NCBI GenBank assembly: GCA_025463785.1
Contig: JAODBD010000014.1
Span: 124,001-188,000, forward strand
Reading direction: 5' to 3'
DNA from: Glaciihabitans sp.
GTDB taxonomy: Bacteria > Actinomycetota > Actinomycetes > Actinomycetales > Microbacteriaceae
DNA: 64,000 nucleotides
The notes beneath the pieces are model-generated. The model had not been told where the DNA came from. It saw only the letters and a program-made list of their open reading frames with translations, and ran no database searches. The position numbers and the translations under genes are program-made. Positions 1 through 8,795 of this stretch are shown one piece after another. Each line of letters opens with the position of its first letter. Within the stretch, counting starts at the first letter, position 1.

Positions 1-2
1 TC

Positions 3-707
3 GTCGACGCTGGAACTACCAACTCGGCGGTGCTCGTGAAGATCGGCTCAAAGGGCGATCACAGCGCCAGCACGAGCGACCCGACGACCACGAGCGACCC
101 GACGACGCTGAATGATGTGTTCTTCCGGATCGGTGGCGCACACCGGGGCAGGGCGAACACGAGCCTCGAGGTGAACAGCAGCCACGTCATCCTCGATAAC
201 ATCTGGGCCTGGCGCGCCGACCACGGCAACGCCGGATCTGTCGGCTGGAATGTGAACACGGCCGCACACGGCCTCGTCGTCAACGGCGACTACGTGACGG
301 CGGAGGGTCTCGCGGTCGAGCACTACCAGAAGACTCAAGTGCAGTGGAACGGCAACCACGGAACCACGATCTTCTACCAGAGCGAGTTGCCGTACGATCC
401 TCCGTCGCAGGCCAGTTGGAAGGACGGATCGCACAACGGATACGCGTCCTACGCTGTAGCCAAATCCGTCACGAGCCACACGGCGTACGGCCTCGGGGTG
501 TACTCCAACTTCACCGCAGGGCCGGACATCGTCGAGGACAGCGCGATCACAGCGCCGATCCGACCGAACGTTCAGTTCAACGACATGGTGACATTCTTCC
601 TGAACGGCAATGGGTCGATCACCCACATCATCAACTCGACCGGCGACGCAGTTCACGTCGGCCAGACTCAGAGTGACCTGGTCTCGTACCCTCTGACGGC
701 TGGATGA
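3..707 (+). CDS. Secreted beta-helix protein (GH55/pectate-lyase-3-like), C-terminal part
   Basis: The frame is open from the first base, so the 5' end lies outside the window; 234 residues and the stop are visible. The sequence resembles the C-terminal half of large secreted actinobacterial right-handed beta-helix proteins, related to GH55 exo-beta-1,3-glucanases and the pectate lyase 3 fold; many are misnamed adenylyl cyclase in databases. Supporting motifs are VDAGTTNSAVLVKIG at the start, WAWRADHGN, HGLVVNGDYV, VEHYQKTQVQWNG and FYQSELPYDPPSQ. The many short Asn/Gly-rich turns fit beta-helix coils. The protein probably acts outside the cell on plant or fungal polysaccharide, but substrate and catalytic residues cannot be assigned from this fragment. 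The sugar importer 3 kb downstream is a possible partner (inference). Confidence 0.7.
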   Translation, partial: VDAGTTNSAVLVKIGSKGDHSASTSDPTTTSDPTTLNDVFFRIGGAHRGRANTSLEVNSSHVILDNIWAWRADHGNAGSVGWNVNTAAHGLVVNGDYVTAEGLAVEHYQKTQVQWNGNHGTTIFYQSELPYDPPSQASWKDGSHNGYASYAVAKSVTSHTAYGLGVYSNFTAGPDIVEDSAITAPIRPNVQFNDMVTFFLNGNGSITHIINSTGDAVHVGQTQSDLVSYPLTAG

Positions 708-720
708 CCGCGAGGCCTGT

Positions 721-747
721 CCCGACGCTCACCTTCACGGCGTCGGG
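721..747 (+). terminator. GC-rich hairpin after the beta-helix gene
   Basis: An 8-bp perfect stem (CCCGACGC/GCGTCGGG) with an 11-nt loop starts 14 bp after the stop codon of the first gene. No T-tract follows, which is common for high-GC actinobacterial terminators. Confidence 0.45.
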
Positions 748-845
748 GCCGGTCTGTCGCGCGGTACTCTGGATTCGATGCGGCGACGGCCGTGTCCCGC
801 GAAGCGGCGCCACGCTTTCCACTCTTCGAACGGAACCTCGTTCAC

Positions 846-2108
846 ATGGCCTCGCCACGTATATCGCCAACCTCTGAGCGTTTCCCCTACTTCGCGTTGA
901 TCACTCTCGCGGTCGCCGTCTTTCTGAGCGTCACGATCGAGATGCTCCCGACGGGTCTTCTGCCGGAGATGAGCGCAGACCTCGCTGTCACCGAGTCTCA
1001 GATCGGCCTTACGGTGTCGGTCTTCGCGTTCACCGTGGTGCTGTCGAGCACTCCGTTGTCGTACCTGACTCGCCGGGTGCCGAGGCACGCGCTCGTGGTT
1101 GCCGTGCTGGTGATCCTGGCTTGCAGCGGCATCCTGTCTGCCTTCTCCTACAGCTACGCCCTGCTCGTGATTTCGCGCGTCATCGGGGGAGTCGCACACG
1201 GTGTCTTCTGGTCAGTCGTTGGCGCGTACACGGCCTACCTCGTGCCGAAGCAGCAGTTGGGTCGCGCGGTGGCGATCACACTCGGCGGAGGTTCGCTTGC
1301 GTTCATCTTTGGCGTTCCGCTCGGAACGGCGCTCGGTGCTGCCGTCGGCTGGAGGCTGAGTTTCGGCATCTTTGCAGGGCTTGCGCTCGTCGGGGCCGGA
1401 TTCGTGTATCGGTTCATTCCGAGAGTCGACCACCTTTCGACGAACGTGATCGTTAATACGCCGACGGGAAGCATCGCCATACTCACCCACGAGGCGGCGA
1501 GCGGCGAGCCTCCCCGACGGGACCATTCGGTCACCGCCGTCGTCCTGGTCTGCGTCATCACCGCGATCACCATGATCGGCCAATACACGTTTTATACGTT
1601 CATCGCGCCGTACCTGATCCGGTCGGTCGGTCTGACCGAGACAACCATCGGCCCTGCCCTCTTCGCCTACGGGATCGCGGGTGCCATCTCGCTCGTGGTT
1701 GTCGCCGTGTGGCTCGGTCGTCGCCCCCGGTTCGGTCTGATGTTGTCGCTCGTCGTGCTGGTGATCGCGGTCCTCGCGCTCGCGATTGCACCGGGCATTC
1801 TGCCGCTCGCCCTGACAGCATTCTTCGTCTGGGGGCTTGCAATGGGCAACCTGCCGCCCCTGCTTCAGACGCGGATGCTGCACGCGGCCCCTGCGAGAAT
1901 CCGCGATATCTCGACGGCGTTCTACACGACAGCATTCAACGTCGGCATCGGAGGGGGCGCGCTGGTCGGGTCGCTCGTCCTGGCCGGATTTGGCCTCGAT
2001 GCCCTTCCTCGCGTGTTCCTCGGAATTCTGATCCTGTCGATCGTGCTGGTAATTGTGTCTGACCTCCTGTTGCGTCCGAGACGGAGAGACCGGGCTCCGG
2101 CGCGGTAG
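846..2108 (+). CDS. MFS exporter, DHA1 family (AraJ/SotB/Cmx-like)
   Basis: A 420-residue, 12-helix major facilitator transporter. The first helix carries EMLPTGLLPEM, the ExLPTGLLP motif typical of DHA1 drug and sugar efflux pumps (AraJ, SotB, CmlR/Cmx). A motif-A-like loop (YLTRRVPRHALV, around residue 60-70) follows helix 2, and GGVAHGVFWSVVG in helix 4 fits antiporter motif C or its neighbourhood. A loop of about 40 polar residues separates helices 6 and 7. The ATG at 846 places the first membrane segment close to the N-terminus, as is usual in the family; an in-frame GTG at 792 would add 18 residues and neither has a strong ribosome site. Substrate is unknown: chloramphenicol-type drugs and sugars are both possible for the family. 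Confidence 0.85.
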   Translation: MASPRISPTSERFPYFALITLAVAVFLSVTIEMLPTGLLPEMSADLAVTESQIGLTVSVFAFTVVLSSTPLSYLTRRVPRHALVVAVLVILACSGILSAFSYSYALLVISRVIGGVAHGVFWSVVGAYTAYLVPKQQLGRAVAITLGGGSLAFIFGVPLGTALGAAVGWRLSFGIFAGLALVGAGFVYRFIPRVDHLSTNVIVNTPTGSIAILTHEAASGEPPRRDHSVTAVVLVCVITAITMIGQYTFYTFIAPYLIRSVGLTETTIGPALFAYGIAGAISLVVVAVWLGRRPRFGLMLSLVVLVIAVLALAIAPGILPLALTAFFVWGLAMGNLPPLLQTRMLHAAPARIRDISTAFYTTAFNVGIGGGALVGSLVLAGFGLDALPRVFLGILILSIVLVIVSDLLLRPRRRDRAPAR

Positions 2109-2118
2109 CGTAACCCTC

Positions 2119-3321
2119 GTGAGCGTTAGCGAGGATCAGCCGCGCATCGAAGCATCCGTTCCGTCTGCCGGGTTTGCCGGCGCGCGGCCGAACGGGTTCT
2201 TCACCATGCGGGCACTTCGCCCGAGCACGAAAGTTCTGCCGGAACAGGCGCGCAGCCATAATCGGTCTCTCGTGCTCCAGACCCTGTACGGCGGGGGCGA
2301 GCAGAGCCGGGCGGATGTCGCCAGAAGCACCGGCCTCACCCGGGTGACCGTGTCGGAGCTCGTCTCGCAACTCATGGCTGAGGGCCTGATCGTCGAGAAC
2401 GGCCTTCGCGAGGTCGATGGTCCAGGGAAGCCGGCGACCCTGATCGACATCGACCGCGGCCGATTCCAGATTGTCGGACTCGATCTCAGCGAATACTCGA
2501 AATTTCGGGGAGCAGTGCTCGACCTCGACGGTCGCATCCTTGAGCGCGCAGAGTTGCCGTTGGCGGGCAGCGCCGGTGCGGATGCCGCAGCGAAGGTCGT
2601 CGCGCTCGCCGCCGAGCTGGTCGCGCTCGCCACGGCGCCGCTCCTCGGCATAGGAGTGGGCTCGCCGGGGGTCGTCGACCTCGGCGGAGTCGTGTTGAGT
2701 GCGCCAAACCTCGGCTGGGTCGATGAGCCGCTGCAGGCGGCGCTGGCTGCACGCTTCGACGTGCCTGCTGTAGTCGTCAACGACGCGAACGCAGCCGTGC
2801 TCGCCGAGCACAGTTTCGGCGACGCGGACGGCGACATGATGCTCATCAAGATCGGGCACGGCGTCGGTGCAGGCCTGCTTCTCGGAGGCAGCCCACTGTT
2901 CGGCAGTCGATTCGCTGCGGGCGAGATCGGTCATGTTGTCGTCGACTCGGACGGCGATGAGTGCAGCTGCGGTAAGCGCGGCTGCCTTGAAACCTGGCTT
3001 GCCACGCCTCGACTGGATGCCCGCCTCGCCACCGCGACTTCCCCTGCGGCTCGCGAGGGCATCCTTCGAGAAGCTGGCGAACGCCTTGGCATCTCACTTG
3101 CACCCGTGGTCGGTGCGCTGAACCTGTCGGAGATCGTCCTCAGCGGCCCGGCTGAACTCCTTGAGGGACCGCTCGCGGATGCGACCATCGCAACTCTTCG
3201 CGCCCGCACGATGGAGGAGTTTCACGGCGACCTGGTGCTGCGCCTGACCGCTCTCGGCGACGACATCGTGATGCGCGGAGCGGCCGTTGCGGTGCTCTCG
3301 CGGCAGCTCGGCTTTTCCTGA
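2119..3321 (+). CDS. ROK-family transcriptional repressor
   Basis: 400 residues from the GTG at 2119. The conserved part begins at the ATG at 2206 (RPSTKVLPEQARSHN), which is an equally plausible start. An N-terminal winged helix-turn-helix (ADVARSTGLTRVTVSELV) is followed by a sugar-kinase-like ROK domain with the zinc motif CSCGKRGCLE (around residue 290), GIGVGSPGVV and VVNDANAAVLAE. The architecture matches NagC/XylR/Mlc repressors, which bind a sugar or sugar phosphate and release DNA. The gene starts just after the MFS gene and precedes the CUT1 importer genes at 3523-6595, which it probably controls (inference from position). Confidence 0.9.
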   Translation: MSVSEDQPRIEASVPSAGFAGARPNGFFTMRALRPSTKVLPEQARSHNRSLVLQTLYGGGEQSRADVARSTGLTRVTVSELVSQLMAEGLIVENGLREVDGPGKPATLIDIDRGRFQIVGLDLSEYSKFRGAVLDLDGRILERAELPLAGSAGADAAAKVVALAAELVALATAPLLGIGVGSPGVVDLGGVVLSAPNLGWVDEPLQAALAARFDVPAVVVNDANAAVLAEHSFGDADGDMMLIKIGHGVGAGLLLGGSPLFGSRFAAGEIGHVVVDSDGDECSCGKRGCLETWLATPRLDARLATATSPAAREGILREAGERLGISLAPVVGALNLSEIVLSGPAELLEGPLADATIATLRARTMEEFHGDLVLRLTALGDDIVMRGAAVAVLSRQLGFS

Positions 3322-3413
3322 TTCGCTGCCAATGCGGCGCCGAAGTCACGGGTGTGGGGGAGGTACCACGATGCTGCGGCCCGTGTTTCGAGTTCGTGAC
3401 ACTTTTGTTAGGG

Positions 3414-3439
3414 GTCTTGACGTAAATGCCGTTTAAGAC
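3414..3439. promoter_or_regulatory. Candidate ROK operator / promoter of sugar importer
   Basis: An imperfect inverted repeat (GTCTTGACG ... CGTTTAAGAC) sits about 85 bp upstream of the solute-binding protein start. It overlaps a -35-like TTGACG at 3417-3422. The rest of the 200-bp gap 3322-3522 shows nothing else beyond the ribosome site GAGGAAG just before 3523. Weak, by eye only. Confidence 0.3.
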
Positions 3440-3522
3440 AAAGCTACTTCCAACTGGTAGTCCCTTCGCCGCACTTGGATCCCTGGCTAAGCCGCGGTCA
3501 CAACCCAAGATTGAGGAAGTCA

Positions 3523-4782
3523 ATGAAGAAATACCTGCGATGGGGAGCCATTGCTGCAGCAGCAACGGTCACCTCCCTCCTGCTCGCGTCCTGCGGTGCG
3601 AGCGCGCCCACCGGCACCAGCAGCAAGTCGGTCAAGTCGATCAAGGTCGTCATTGCCCAGTACAGCAAAGACCAGACCCCGAAGTTCTGGAACGCGTTCA
3701 AGGCGACGTACGAGAAGCAGACGGGCATCACGCTCAACCTGCAGATCATCGACTGGAACAACATCGATCAGCAGTCGAGCACGATGGTTCAGAGCGGCGA
3801 CGTTCCGGACATCCTGAACGAGAACGCATACGCGACCTATGCCGCCAACGGCCTGCTCTACAACTCCGATCAGGTTCTGCCGGCGGCAACGAAGGCCGAC
3901 ATCATCCCCGCCTTCGTCAAGAGCGGCACGTACAAGGGCAAGTTTTACGGGATGCCCGACCTCTCGTCCGCCCGCGCGCTCTTCTACAACACCGGCCTGT
4001 TCTCCAAGGCGGGCATCACAGCTGCTCCGACGACCTGGGACGAATTCGTCGCCGACGCCAAGAAGGTTACGGCGCTCGGCGGCGGCAACGTCGGATACGC
4101 CCAGCCGCTCGGCCCGGAAGAAGCACAGGCAGAGTTCGCGATCTGGCTGTTCAACAACGGTGGCGACTTCAAGGCCAACGGCCAGTGGACGCTCAACTCC
4201 CCTGCTAACGTCGCGACGCTCAAGTTCATGAAGAGCCTGTCCGTTGACGACCACGTGACCCAGAACAACCCGGGCCACACCAACCGCACCGATGGCGCCT
4301 TCTCGCTGTTCGAACAGGGCAAGGCCGGCATGGTTGTCGGATTCTCGCCGCTGCAGGGAGCGCTCGACACCCAGTTCAAGGGCGTCAAGTACGCGATCGC
4401 ACCAATGCCGAGCGGAAACGCAGCGCCCGCTCAGACGTACGGCGTGACCGACTACCTGATGTCGTTCAAGAAGGCGGGTAACGAGGCGGCCGTCAAGGCC
4501 TTCTACAAGCTCTACTACTCGCCGTCGGAGATCAACACCTGGATCAAGGCGGAGGGCTTCCTGCCCGTCACCACCTCCGGGCTCAAGCTCTTCAGCAGCA
4601 ACCCGGCGCTGAAGGTCTACCTCGACACTCTGCCGAACATCCACCTCACGCCGACGGATGACCCGGAGTGGGACAAGATCGCGCTGACGATCAAGCAGAA
4701 CATCGGTCTCGCCGTTGGCAAGACCGGTGACCCGCAGAAGTTCCTCGATGACCTGCAGGCGCAGGCCGTGGCTGGAAAATAA
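3523..4782 (+). CDS. CUT1 ABC sugar-binding lipoprotein
   Basis: 419-residue family 1 extracellular solute-binding protein. The ATG at 3523 is preceded by GAGGAAG and begins a classic lipoprotein signal (MKKYLRWG, hydrophobic stretch, lipobox LLASC near residue 24), so the protein is membrane-anchored on the outer face. The mature part has the usual MalE-like pattern: an N-terminal sheet with KVVIAQYSKDQTPKFWNAF, a hinge FYGMPDLSSARALFYN and C-terminal AFYKLYYSPSEINTWI. It delivers an oligosaccharide or polyol to the two permeases directly downstream. No ATPase gene is present, so a shared MsiK/UgpC-type ATPase elsewhere must energise transport (family knowledge plus inference). Confidence 0.93.
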   Translation: MKKYLRWGAIAAAATVTSLLLASCGASAPTGTSSKSVKSIKVVIAQYSKDQTPKFWNAFKATYEKQTGITLNLQIIDWNNIDQQSSTMVQSGDVPDILNENAYATYAANGLLYNSDQVLPAATKADIIPAFVKSGTYKGKFYGMPDLSSARALFYNTGLFSKAGITAAPTTWDEFVADAKKVTALGGGNVGYAQPLGPEEAQAEFAIWLFNNGGDFKANGQWTLNSPANVATLKFMKSLSVDDHVTQNNPGHTNRTDGAFSLFEQGKAGMVVGFSPLQGALDTQFKGVKYAIAPMPSGNAAPAQTYGVTDYLMSFKKAGNEAAVKAFYKLYYSPSEINTWIKAEGFLPVTTSGLKLFSSNPALKVYLDTLPNIHLTPTDDPEWDKIALTIKQNIGLAVGKTGDPQKFLDDLQAQAVAGK

Positions 4783-4787
4783 GCGGT

Positions 4788-5738
4788 ATGGATATCGTGA
4801 CGCCGGGGCAGGTTGCCGCACGCGGCCGGTCCCGGCGTCACCGCCGCTCGCCCGGCACCGCCCGGATCGGTGAAGCTCTACTCTGGCTTGGCCCCGCCCT
4901 CATCCTGATCCTCGGGGTCGTGATCTACCCGGCGATAACGCTGGTAGCAACCTCGTTCAACCGATACTCGATCATCGGTCTGCGACTGGGGCCGGCCGGG
5001 TTCCAGAACTACCTGAACTTTCTGACCAGCCCAGACCTCGGGCAGGTCGTCTGGAACACGGTCGTCTGGGTCGCCCTCGTCGTCGCGCTGACCATTCTGA
5101 TCAGCCTCGCTCTCGCACAGTTTCTCTCCAAGGAGTTCTTCGGGCGCCGCTTCGTGCGCTGGGCCGTCATTGTTCCGTGGGCCTCAGCGCTCGTGATCTC
5201 GAGCCAGCTGTTTCGGCTGATGTTCGACTACTACCACGGCATCATCAACCAGCTCCTGACGAGCGTCGGCATCATCCACACGCCGATCGACTGGCTAGGC
5301 GACTCGCGTTACATCATGCCGTCGATGATCGCCGTCGGGGTTTTCGTGTCTATTCCGTTTACGGCATACCTCTTTGTGGCGGGGCTGAACGCCATCCCTA
5401 CGGATGTCTACGAGGCGGCCCGCATCGACGGCTCAAGCGCCTGGAGCACCTACCGCCTCATCACACTTCCGCTGCTTCGACCGGCCATCCTGATCGGTGT
5501 CGTGCTCAACATGATCTACGTGTTCAACTCGTTTCCGATCAACTGGATCCTGAACGGCTCCAACCCCGGCTTCGGCAACGACACCCTGATCACGTACATG
5601 TACAAGCTGGCATTCAAGAGCGCGCAACACGACGTTGGCGAGTCGGCAGCGGCGGGCATTTTCAACGTCCTCATCATCCTGATCGCCGTCGGGATCTACC
5701 TGCGCTTCGTCAACTGGCGCCAAGGAGACAAGGCATGA
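4788..5738 (+). CDS. CUT1 sugar ABC permease, MalF-like
   Basis: 316 residues, six predicted membrane helices after a basic N-terminus (RGRSRRHRRSPG). The cytoplasmic EAA loop EAARIDGSSAWSTYRLITLP (residues about 206-225) is the docking site for the ATPase. The gene starts 6 bp after the binding-protein gene and overlaps the next permease by four bases (ATGA), so the three are translated as one operon. Partner of the 5735-6595 permease. Confidence 0.93.
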   Translation: MDIVTPGQVAARGRSRRHRRSPGTARIGEALLWLGPALILILGVVIYPAITLVATSFNRYSIIGLRLGPAGFQNYLNFLTSPDLGQVVWNTVVWVALVVALTILISLALAQFLSKEFFGRRFVRWAVIVPWASALVISSQLFRLMFDYYHGIINQLLTSVGIIHTPIDWLGDSRYIMPSMIAVGVFVSIPFTAYLFVAGLNAIPTDVYEAARIDGSSAWSTYRLITLPLLRPAILIGVVLNMIYVFNSFPINWILNGSNPGFGNDTLITYMYKLAFKSAQHDVGESAAAGIFNVLIILIAVGIYLRFVNWRQGDKA

Positions 5739-6595
5739 CCGCCATCCGCATCACGTCTCGCCCGCTGCGCGGCTGGAAGCGTGCGCGCCGCTGGGTGCTG
5801 CCTCTGGCCGGGTTCGTCGTGATCATCGTCTTCATCGCGCCGTACCTTGTGATGCTGCTGGATGCGCTCCGGCCGGCCGGCGAGGTGCTGAGCGTGCCGC
5901 CGACACTGTTTCCGAAGACCTGGACGCCCGCAGCATTCGCGCAGGTGGTCACCGACCCGGCGTTCGACAACTGGCTGAAGACCTCGCTGATTGTGGCGAT
6001 CTCCTCGACAATCATCGTCATCCTGGTCGCAATCCCGGCCGCGTATTTCACCGCCCGGTTCACCTTTCGTGGCCGCGTCGCCTTCCTCGGCCTGATCGTT
6101 GTCACGCAGATGTTCGCCCCGACCAGCCTCGTCGTCGGCATCTACCGCGAGTTCTACGACCTTGGGCTCATCAACACGTACGGCGCGCTGATTCTGACGG
6201 ATGCCGCATTCAACATCGCGTTCGGCCTCTGGATACTTCAGGGCTTCTTCGCCGCCATCCCGAAGGAAATCGAGGAGGCGGCATCGATCGACGGCAGCGG
6301 TCGCTTTGGAACCATGATTCGCATCATGCTGCCGCTCACTCTGCCCGGTGTCGTTACCGCCGTCACATTCACGTTCATCGCGGCCTGGAACGAGTACGTG
6401 GTTGCCCTCACCCTGATTCAGGATGACGCGCTGAAGCCGCTCACGGTCGGCATCAGCGCGTATGTGACGGCGTACCAGCAGAACTGGTCACAGATGTTCG
6501 CGGCATCGCTGATTGCGATCGTGCCTGTCGTCATCCTGTTCGCGTTGATCGAAAAGCACCTCATCGGCGGGATGACGGCCGGCGCGGTGAAGTAG
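5735..6595 (+). CDS. CUT1 sugar ABC permease, MalG-like
   Basis: 286 residues, starting at the ATG that overlaps the preceding stop (AAGGAGACAAGGC upstream gives a good ribosome site). Six helices and the EAA loop EEAASIDGSGRFGTMIRIML (about residues 182-201) mark it as the second membrane subunit. It completes a binding protein-permease-permease importer with no ATPase in the operon. Substrate cannot be read from the sequence; the neighbouring ROK regulator and secreted beta-helix protein suggest a plant or microbial glycan fragment. Confidence 0.93.
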   Translation: MTAIRITSRPLRGWKRARRWVLPLAGFVVIIVFIAPYLVMLLDALRPAGEVLSVPPTLFPKTWTPAAFAQVVTDPAFDNWLKTSLIVAISSTIIVILVAIPAAYFTARFTFRGRVAFLGLIVVTQMFAPTSLVVGIYREFYDLGLINTYGALILTDAAFNIAFGLWILQGFFAAIPKEIEEAASIDGSGRFGTMIRIMLPLTLPGVVTAVTFTFIAAWNEYVVALTLIQDDALKPLTVGISAYVTAYQQNWSQMFAASLIAIVPVVILFALIEKHLIGGMTAGAVK

Positions 6596-6598
6596 GTC

Positions 6599-6659
6599 TT
6601 GACAGGGGTTCTCCCGCGGTCATACCGTTGCGCAACGGACTGAACAGGTCTGAACAGGT
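6599..6659 (+). promoter_or_regulatory. Promoter with palindrome and direct repeat, salvage operon
   Basis: TTGACA at 6599-6604 is followed after 18 bp by TACCGT, a plausible sigma-A promoter. A perfect 14-bp palindrome CCGTTGCGCAACGG (6625-6638) overlaps the -10 region. Directly after it is an exact tandem of CTGAACAGGT (6640-6659). Either could be the operator of the GntR regulator encoded third in the operon (inference). Confidence 0.5.
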
Positions 6660-6702
6660 GCAGTGACCGGGCCTGTGTTCGAGACGCAGTGAGAGGAACA
6701 AC

Positions 6703-8223
6703 GTGGCCACCCCGACGACAGCCCCACCCGTGGCGGAGACACCCGCCCGCGTGGGCATTGAGCTCAACGGCATCAACACCATCACAGAAGGTGAACGCAA
6801 GGGCAAGGCGAGCAGCCTGTTCTGGCCCTGGTTTGCGGCGAACGTCTCTGTGCTCGGGCTGAGTTATGGCTCGTTCGTGCTCGGCTTCGGCATCTCGTTC
6901 TGGCAGGCGACCGTTGTCAGCATCATCGGCGTCGTGATCTCGTTCTTCCTGTGCGGCGTAATCGCGATTGCGGGCAAACGCGGATCTGCGCCAACAATGG
7001 TGCTCAGCCGCGCGGCGTTCGGCGTAAACGGCAACAAGGTTCCCGCCGTCATCTCGTGGATCCTGACCGTCGGATGGGAGACAGCGCTCACCGCCCTGGC
7101 CGTGCTCGCGACATCCACCGTTTTCGATCGCCTCGGCTGGAACGGCGGAGTGGCCACCAAGATCGTCGCGCTCATAATCGTGGTCGTCCTGGTTATCGGT
7201 GCGGGAGTTATCGGCTTCGACCTGATCATGAAGCTGCAGGTGTGGATCACCGTCATCACCGGCGTTCTCACGATCGTGTACATCGTGCTGGCTCTCCCGC
7301 ACATCGATCTCACGACGGTCGCCGCTGCGCCGGCGGAGGGCGCGCAGGCGCTCATCGGCGCGTTCGTGTTCGTCATGACCGGGTTCGGCCTCGGCTGGGT
7401 CAACGCGGCGGCGGACTACTCGCGCTACCTTCCGCGCAAGACCGGCAGCGGCGGAGTGATCGGATGGACCACGTTCGGCGCGGCCGTCGCGCCCGTCATT
7501 CTTGTAATCTTCGGACTCCTGCTCGCTGGCTCGTCAACCAAGCTGTCGACAGCGATCGGCGCTGATCCAATCGGCGCGCTGACGTCGATCCTGCCGATCT
7601 GGTTCCTTGTGCCGTTCGCGGTCGTTGCCATTCTCGGCCTCGTCGGCGGTGCGGTGCTCGACATCTATTCGTCCGGTCTTGCGCTACTGAGCGCCGGCAT
7701 TCGGATTCCGCGGCCGGTTGCTGCCGGAATCGACGGCGTCGTCATGATCATCGGCGCCATCTACGTCGCGTTCTTCGCGTCGAGCTTCATCGCTCCGTTC
7801 GAGGCGTTCCTTGTGACACTCGGCGTGCCGGTTGCGGCCTGGGCCGGGATCATGATCGCCGACATTCTCTTGCGTCGCAAGGACTACAGCGAGCGCGATC
7901 TCTACGACCCGAAGGGACGCTACGGCAACGTGCGACCCCTCGCGATCATCCTCATTGTGCTCGGCACCGCGCTAGGTTGGGGCCTGGTCACGAACGCTTA
8001 TGGCACGCCAGACTGGCTCAACTGGCAGGGCTACATCCTCTCGCTTGGCGGCAAGAAGTTTCACGACACCTGGGCGTTCGCCAACCTCGGGGTCCTGGTG
8101 TCGCTACTGATCGGGTTCCTCGGCACGCTGATCTTTAGCGCGCGAGCAGTCCGTCGCCAGGAAGCGCTGCCCACCGATAATGCTGCGGCGGCCGAGCAAC
8201 CGGTCGGGGTTCCTCAGCCGTGA
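6703..8223 (+). CDS. NCS1-family nucleobase/cation symporter (CodB/PurP-like)
   Basis: 506 residues from a GTG with GAGAGGA upstream. About 12 hydrophobic helices fit NCS1 permeases, which import cytosine, purines, allantoin, hydantoins, thiamine or similar rings with H+ or Na+. Typical segments are GLSYGSFVLGFGISFWQA in helix 1, GKRGSAPTMVLSRAAFGVNG (helix 3 and following loop), and NAAADYSRYLPR near residue 240, a hallmark of the cytosine/purine branch. It is the first gene of a tight operon with a hydrolase, a GntR regulator, an ADP-ribosylglycohydrolase-fold enzyme and a PfkB kinase, and would bring in the substrate for those enzymes. Exact substrate unknown. Confidence 0.9.
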   Translation: MATPTTAPPVAETPARVGIELNGINTITEGERKGKASSLFWPWFAANVSVLGLSYGSFVLGFGISFWQATVVSIIGVVISFFLCGVIAIAGKRGSAPTMVLSRAAFGVNGNKVPAVISWILTVGWETALTALAVLATSTVFDRLGWNGGVATKIVALIIVVVLVIGAGVIGFDLIMKLQVWITVITGVLTIVYIVLALPHIDLTTVAAAPAEGAQALIGAFVFVMTGFGLGWVNAAADYSRYLPRKTGSGGVIGWTTFGAAVAPVILVIFGLLLAGSSTKLSTAIGADPIGALTSILPIWFLVPFAVVAILGLVGGAVLDIYSSGLALLSAGIRIPRPVAAGIDGVVMIIGAIYVAFFASSFIAPFEAFLVTLGVPVAAWAGIMIADILLRRKDYSERDLYDPKGRYGNVRPLAIILIVLGTALGWGLVTNAYGTPDWLNWQGYILSLGGKKFHDTWAFANLGVLVSLLIGFLGTLIFSARAVRRQEALPTDNAAAAEQPVGVPQP

Positions 8224-8795
8224 CTGACGCTGTGGCCGCCGATTCCGTGGCCGACCCCTGGCTCGTCGTCATCGATATGCAACGCATTTTCGGTGATCCG
8301 GCGAGCCAGTGGGCCACGCCCGCATACGCGACGGTCGAGCCTGTGGTTGCACGGCTGGTGCACGAGTTCGGTGACCGGGTGATTTTCACGCGGTTCGTCG
8401 CCCCGGAACATCCGACGGGCTCGTGGATTCCGTACTACGAGCAGTGGCCGTTCGCGCTGGTCCCGGATGGCGACCCGCTGTATGAAATCACTCCGGGGCT
8501 CGCGACCGATGCGCATCCCGTCGTCACCGAAACGACGTTTGGCAAGTGGGGCCCAGCGCTCGAATCCGTGATGGCGGGCAGCACCGAAATGGTGCTCGTC
8601 GGAGTCTCGACTGACTGCTGCGTGCTGTCGACGGCGCTCGCCGCTGCCGATGCCGGTGTGCGGGTGCGCGTCGCCGCGGATGCCTGCGCTGGCCTCAGCG
8701 AAACCGACCATCAACGCGCTCTGGATGCCATGGCCCTGTACGCGCCGCTCATCGAGATCACGACGTCGGCAGACGTCACCGCGGCAAGGGTGTGA
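8220..8795 (+). CDS. Isochorismatase-fold cysteine hydrolase
   Basis: 191 residues, overlapping the permease stop by four bases (GTGA). The cysteine-hydrolase triad is visible: Asp19 in VVIDMQRIF, Lys109 in TTFGKWG and Cys134 in STDCCVLSTA. The family includes nicotinamidase, N-carbamoylsarcosine and biuret amidohydrolases and RutB-type ureidoacrylate hydrolase; members cleave an amide or carbamoyl bond through a cysteine thioester. Next to a base permease, a role in deamidating or opening an imported nitrogenous base is likely (inference). I cannot tell nicotinamidase from the others by motif alone; a His-rich metal site of nicotinamidases is not obvious. Confidence 0.88.
   Translation: MTDAVAADSVADPWLVVIDMQRIFGDPASQWATPAYATVEPVVARLVHEFGDRVIFTRFVAPEHPTGSWIPYYEQWPFALVPDGDPLYEITPGLATDAHPVVTETTFGKWGPALESVMAGSTEMVLVGVSTDCCVLSTALAAADAGVRVRVAADACAGLSETDHQRALDAMALYAPLIEITTSADVTAARV

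Noticed and set aside
48-656. Minus-strand frame opposite the beta-helix fragment
   Set aside because: Valine/arginine-rich antisense frame without any family motif; the plus strand has clear family motifs.
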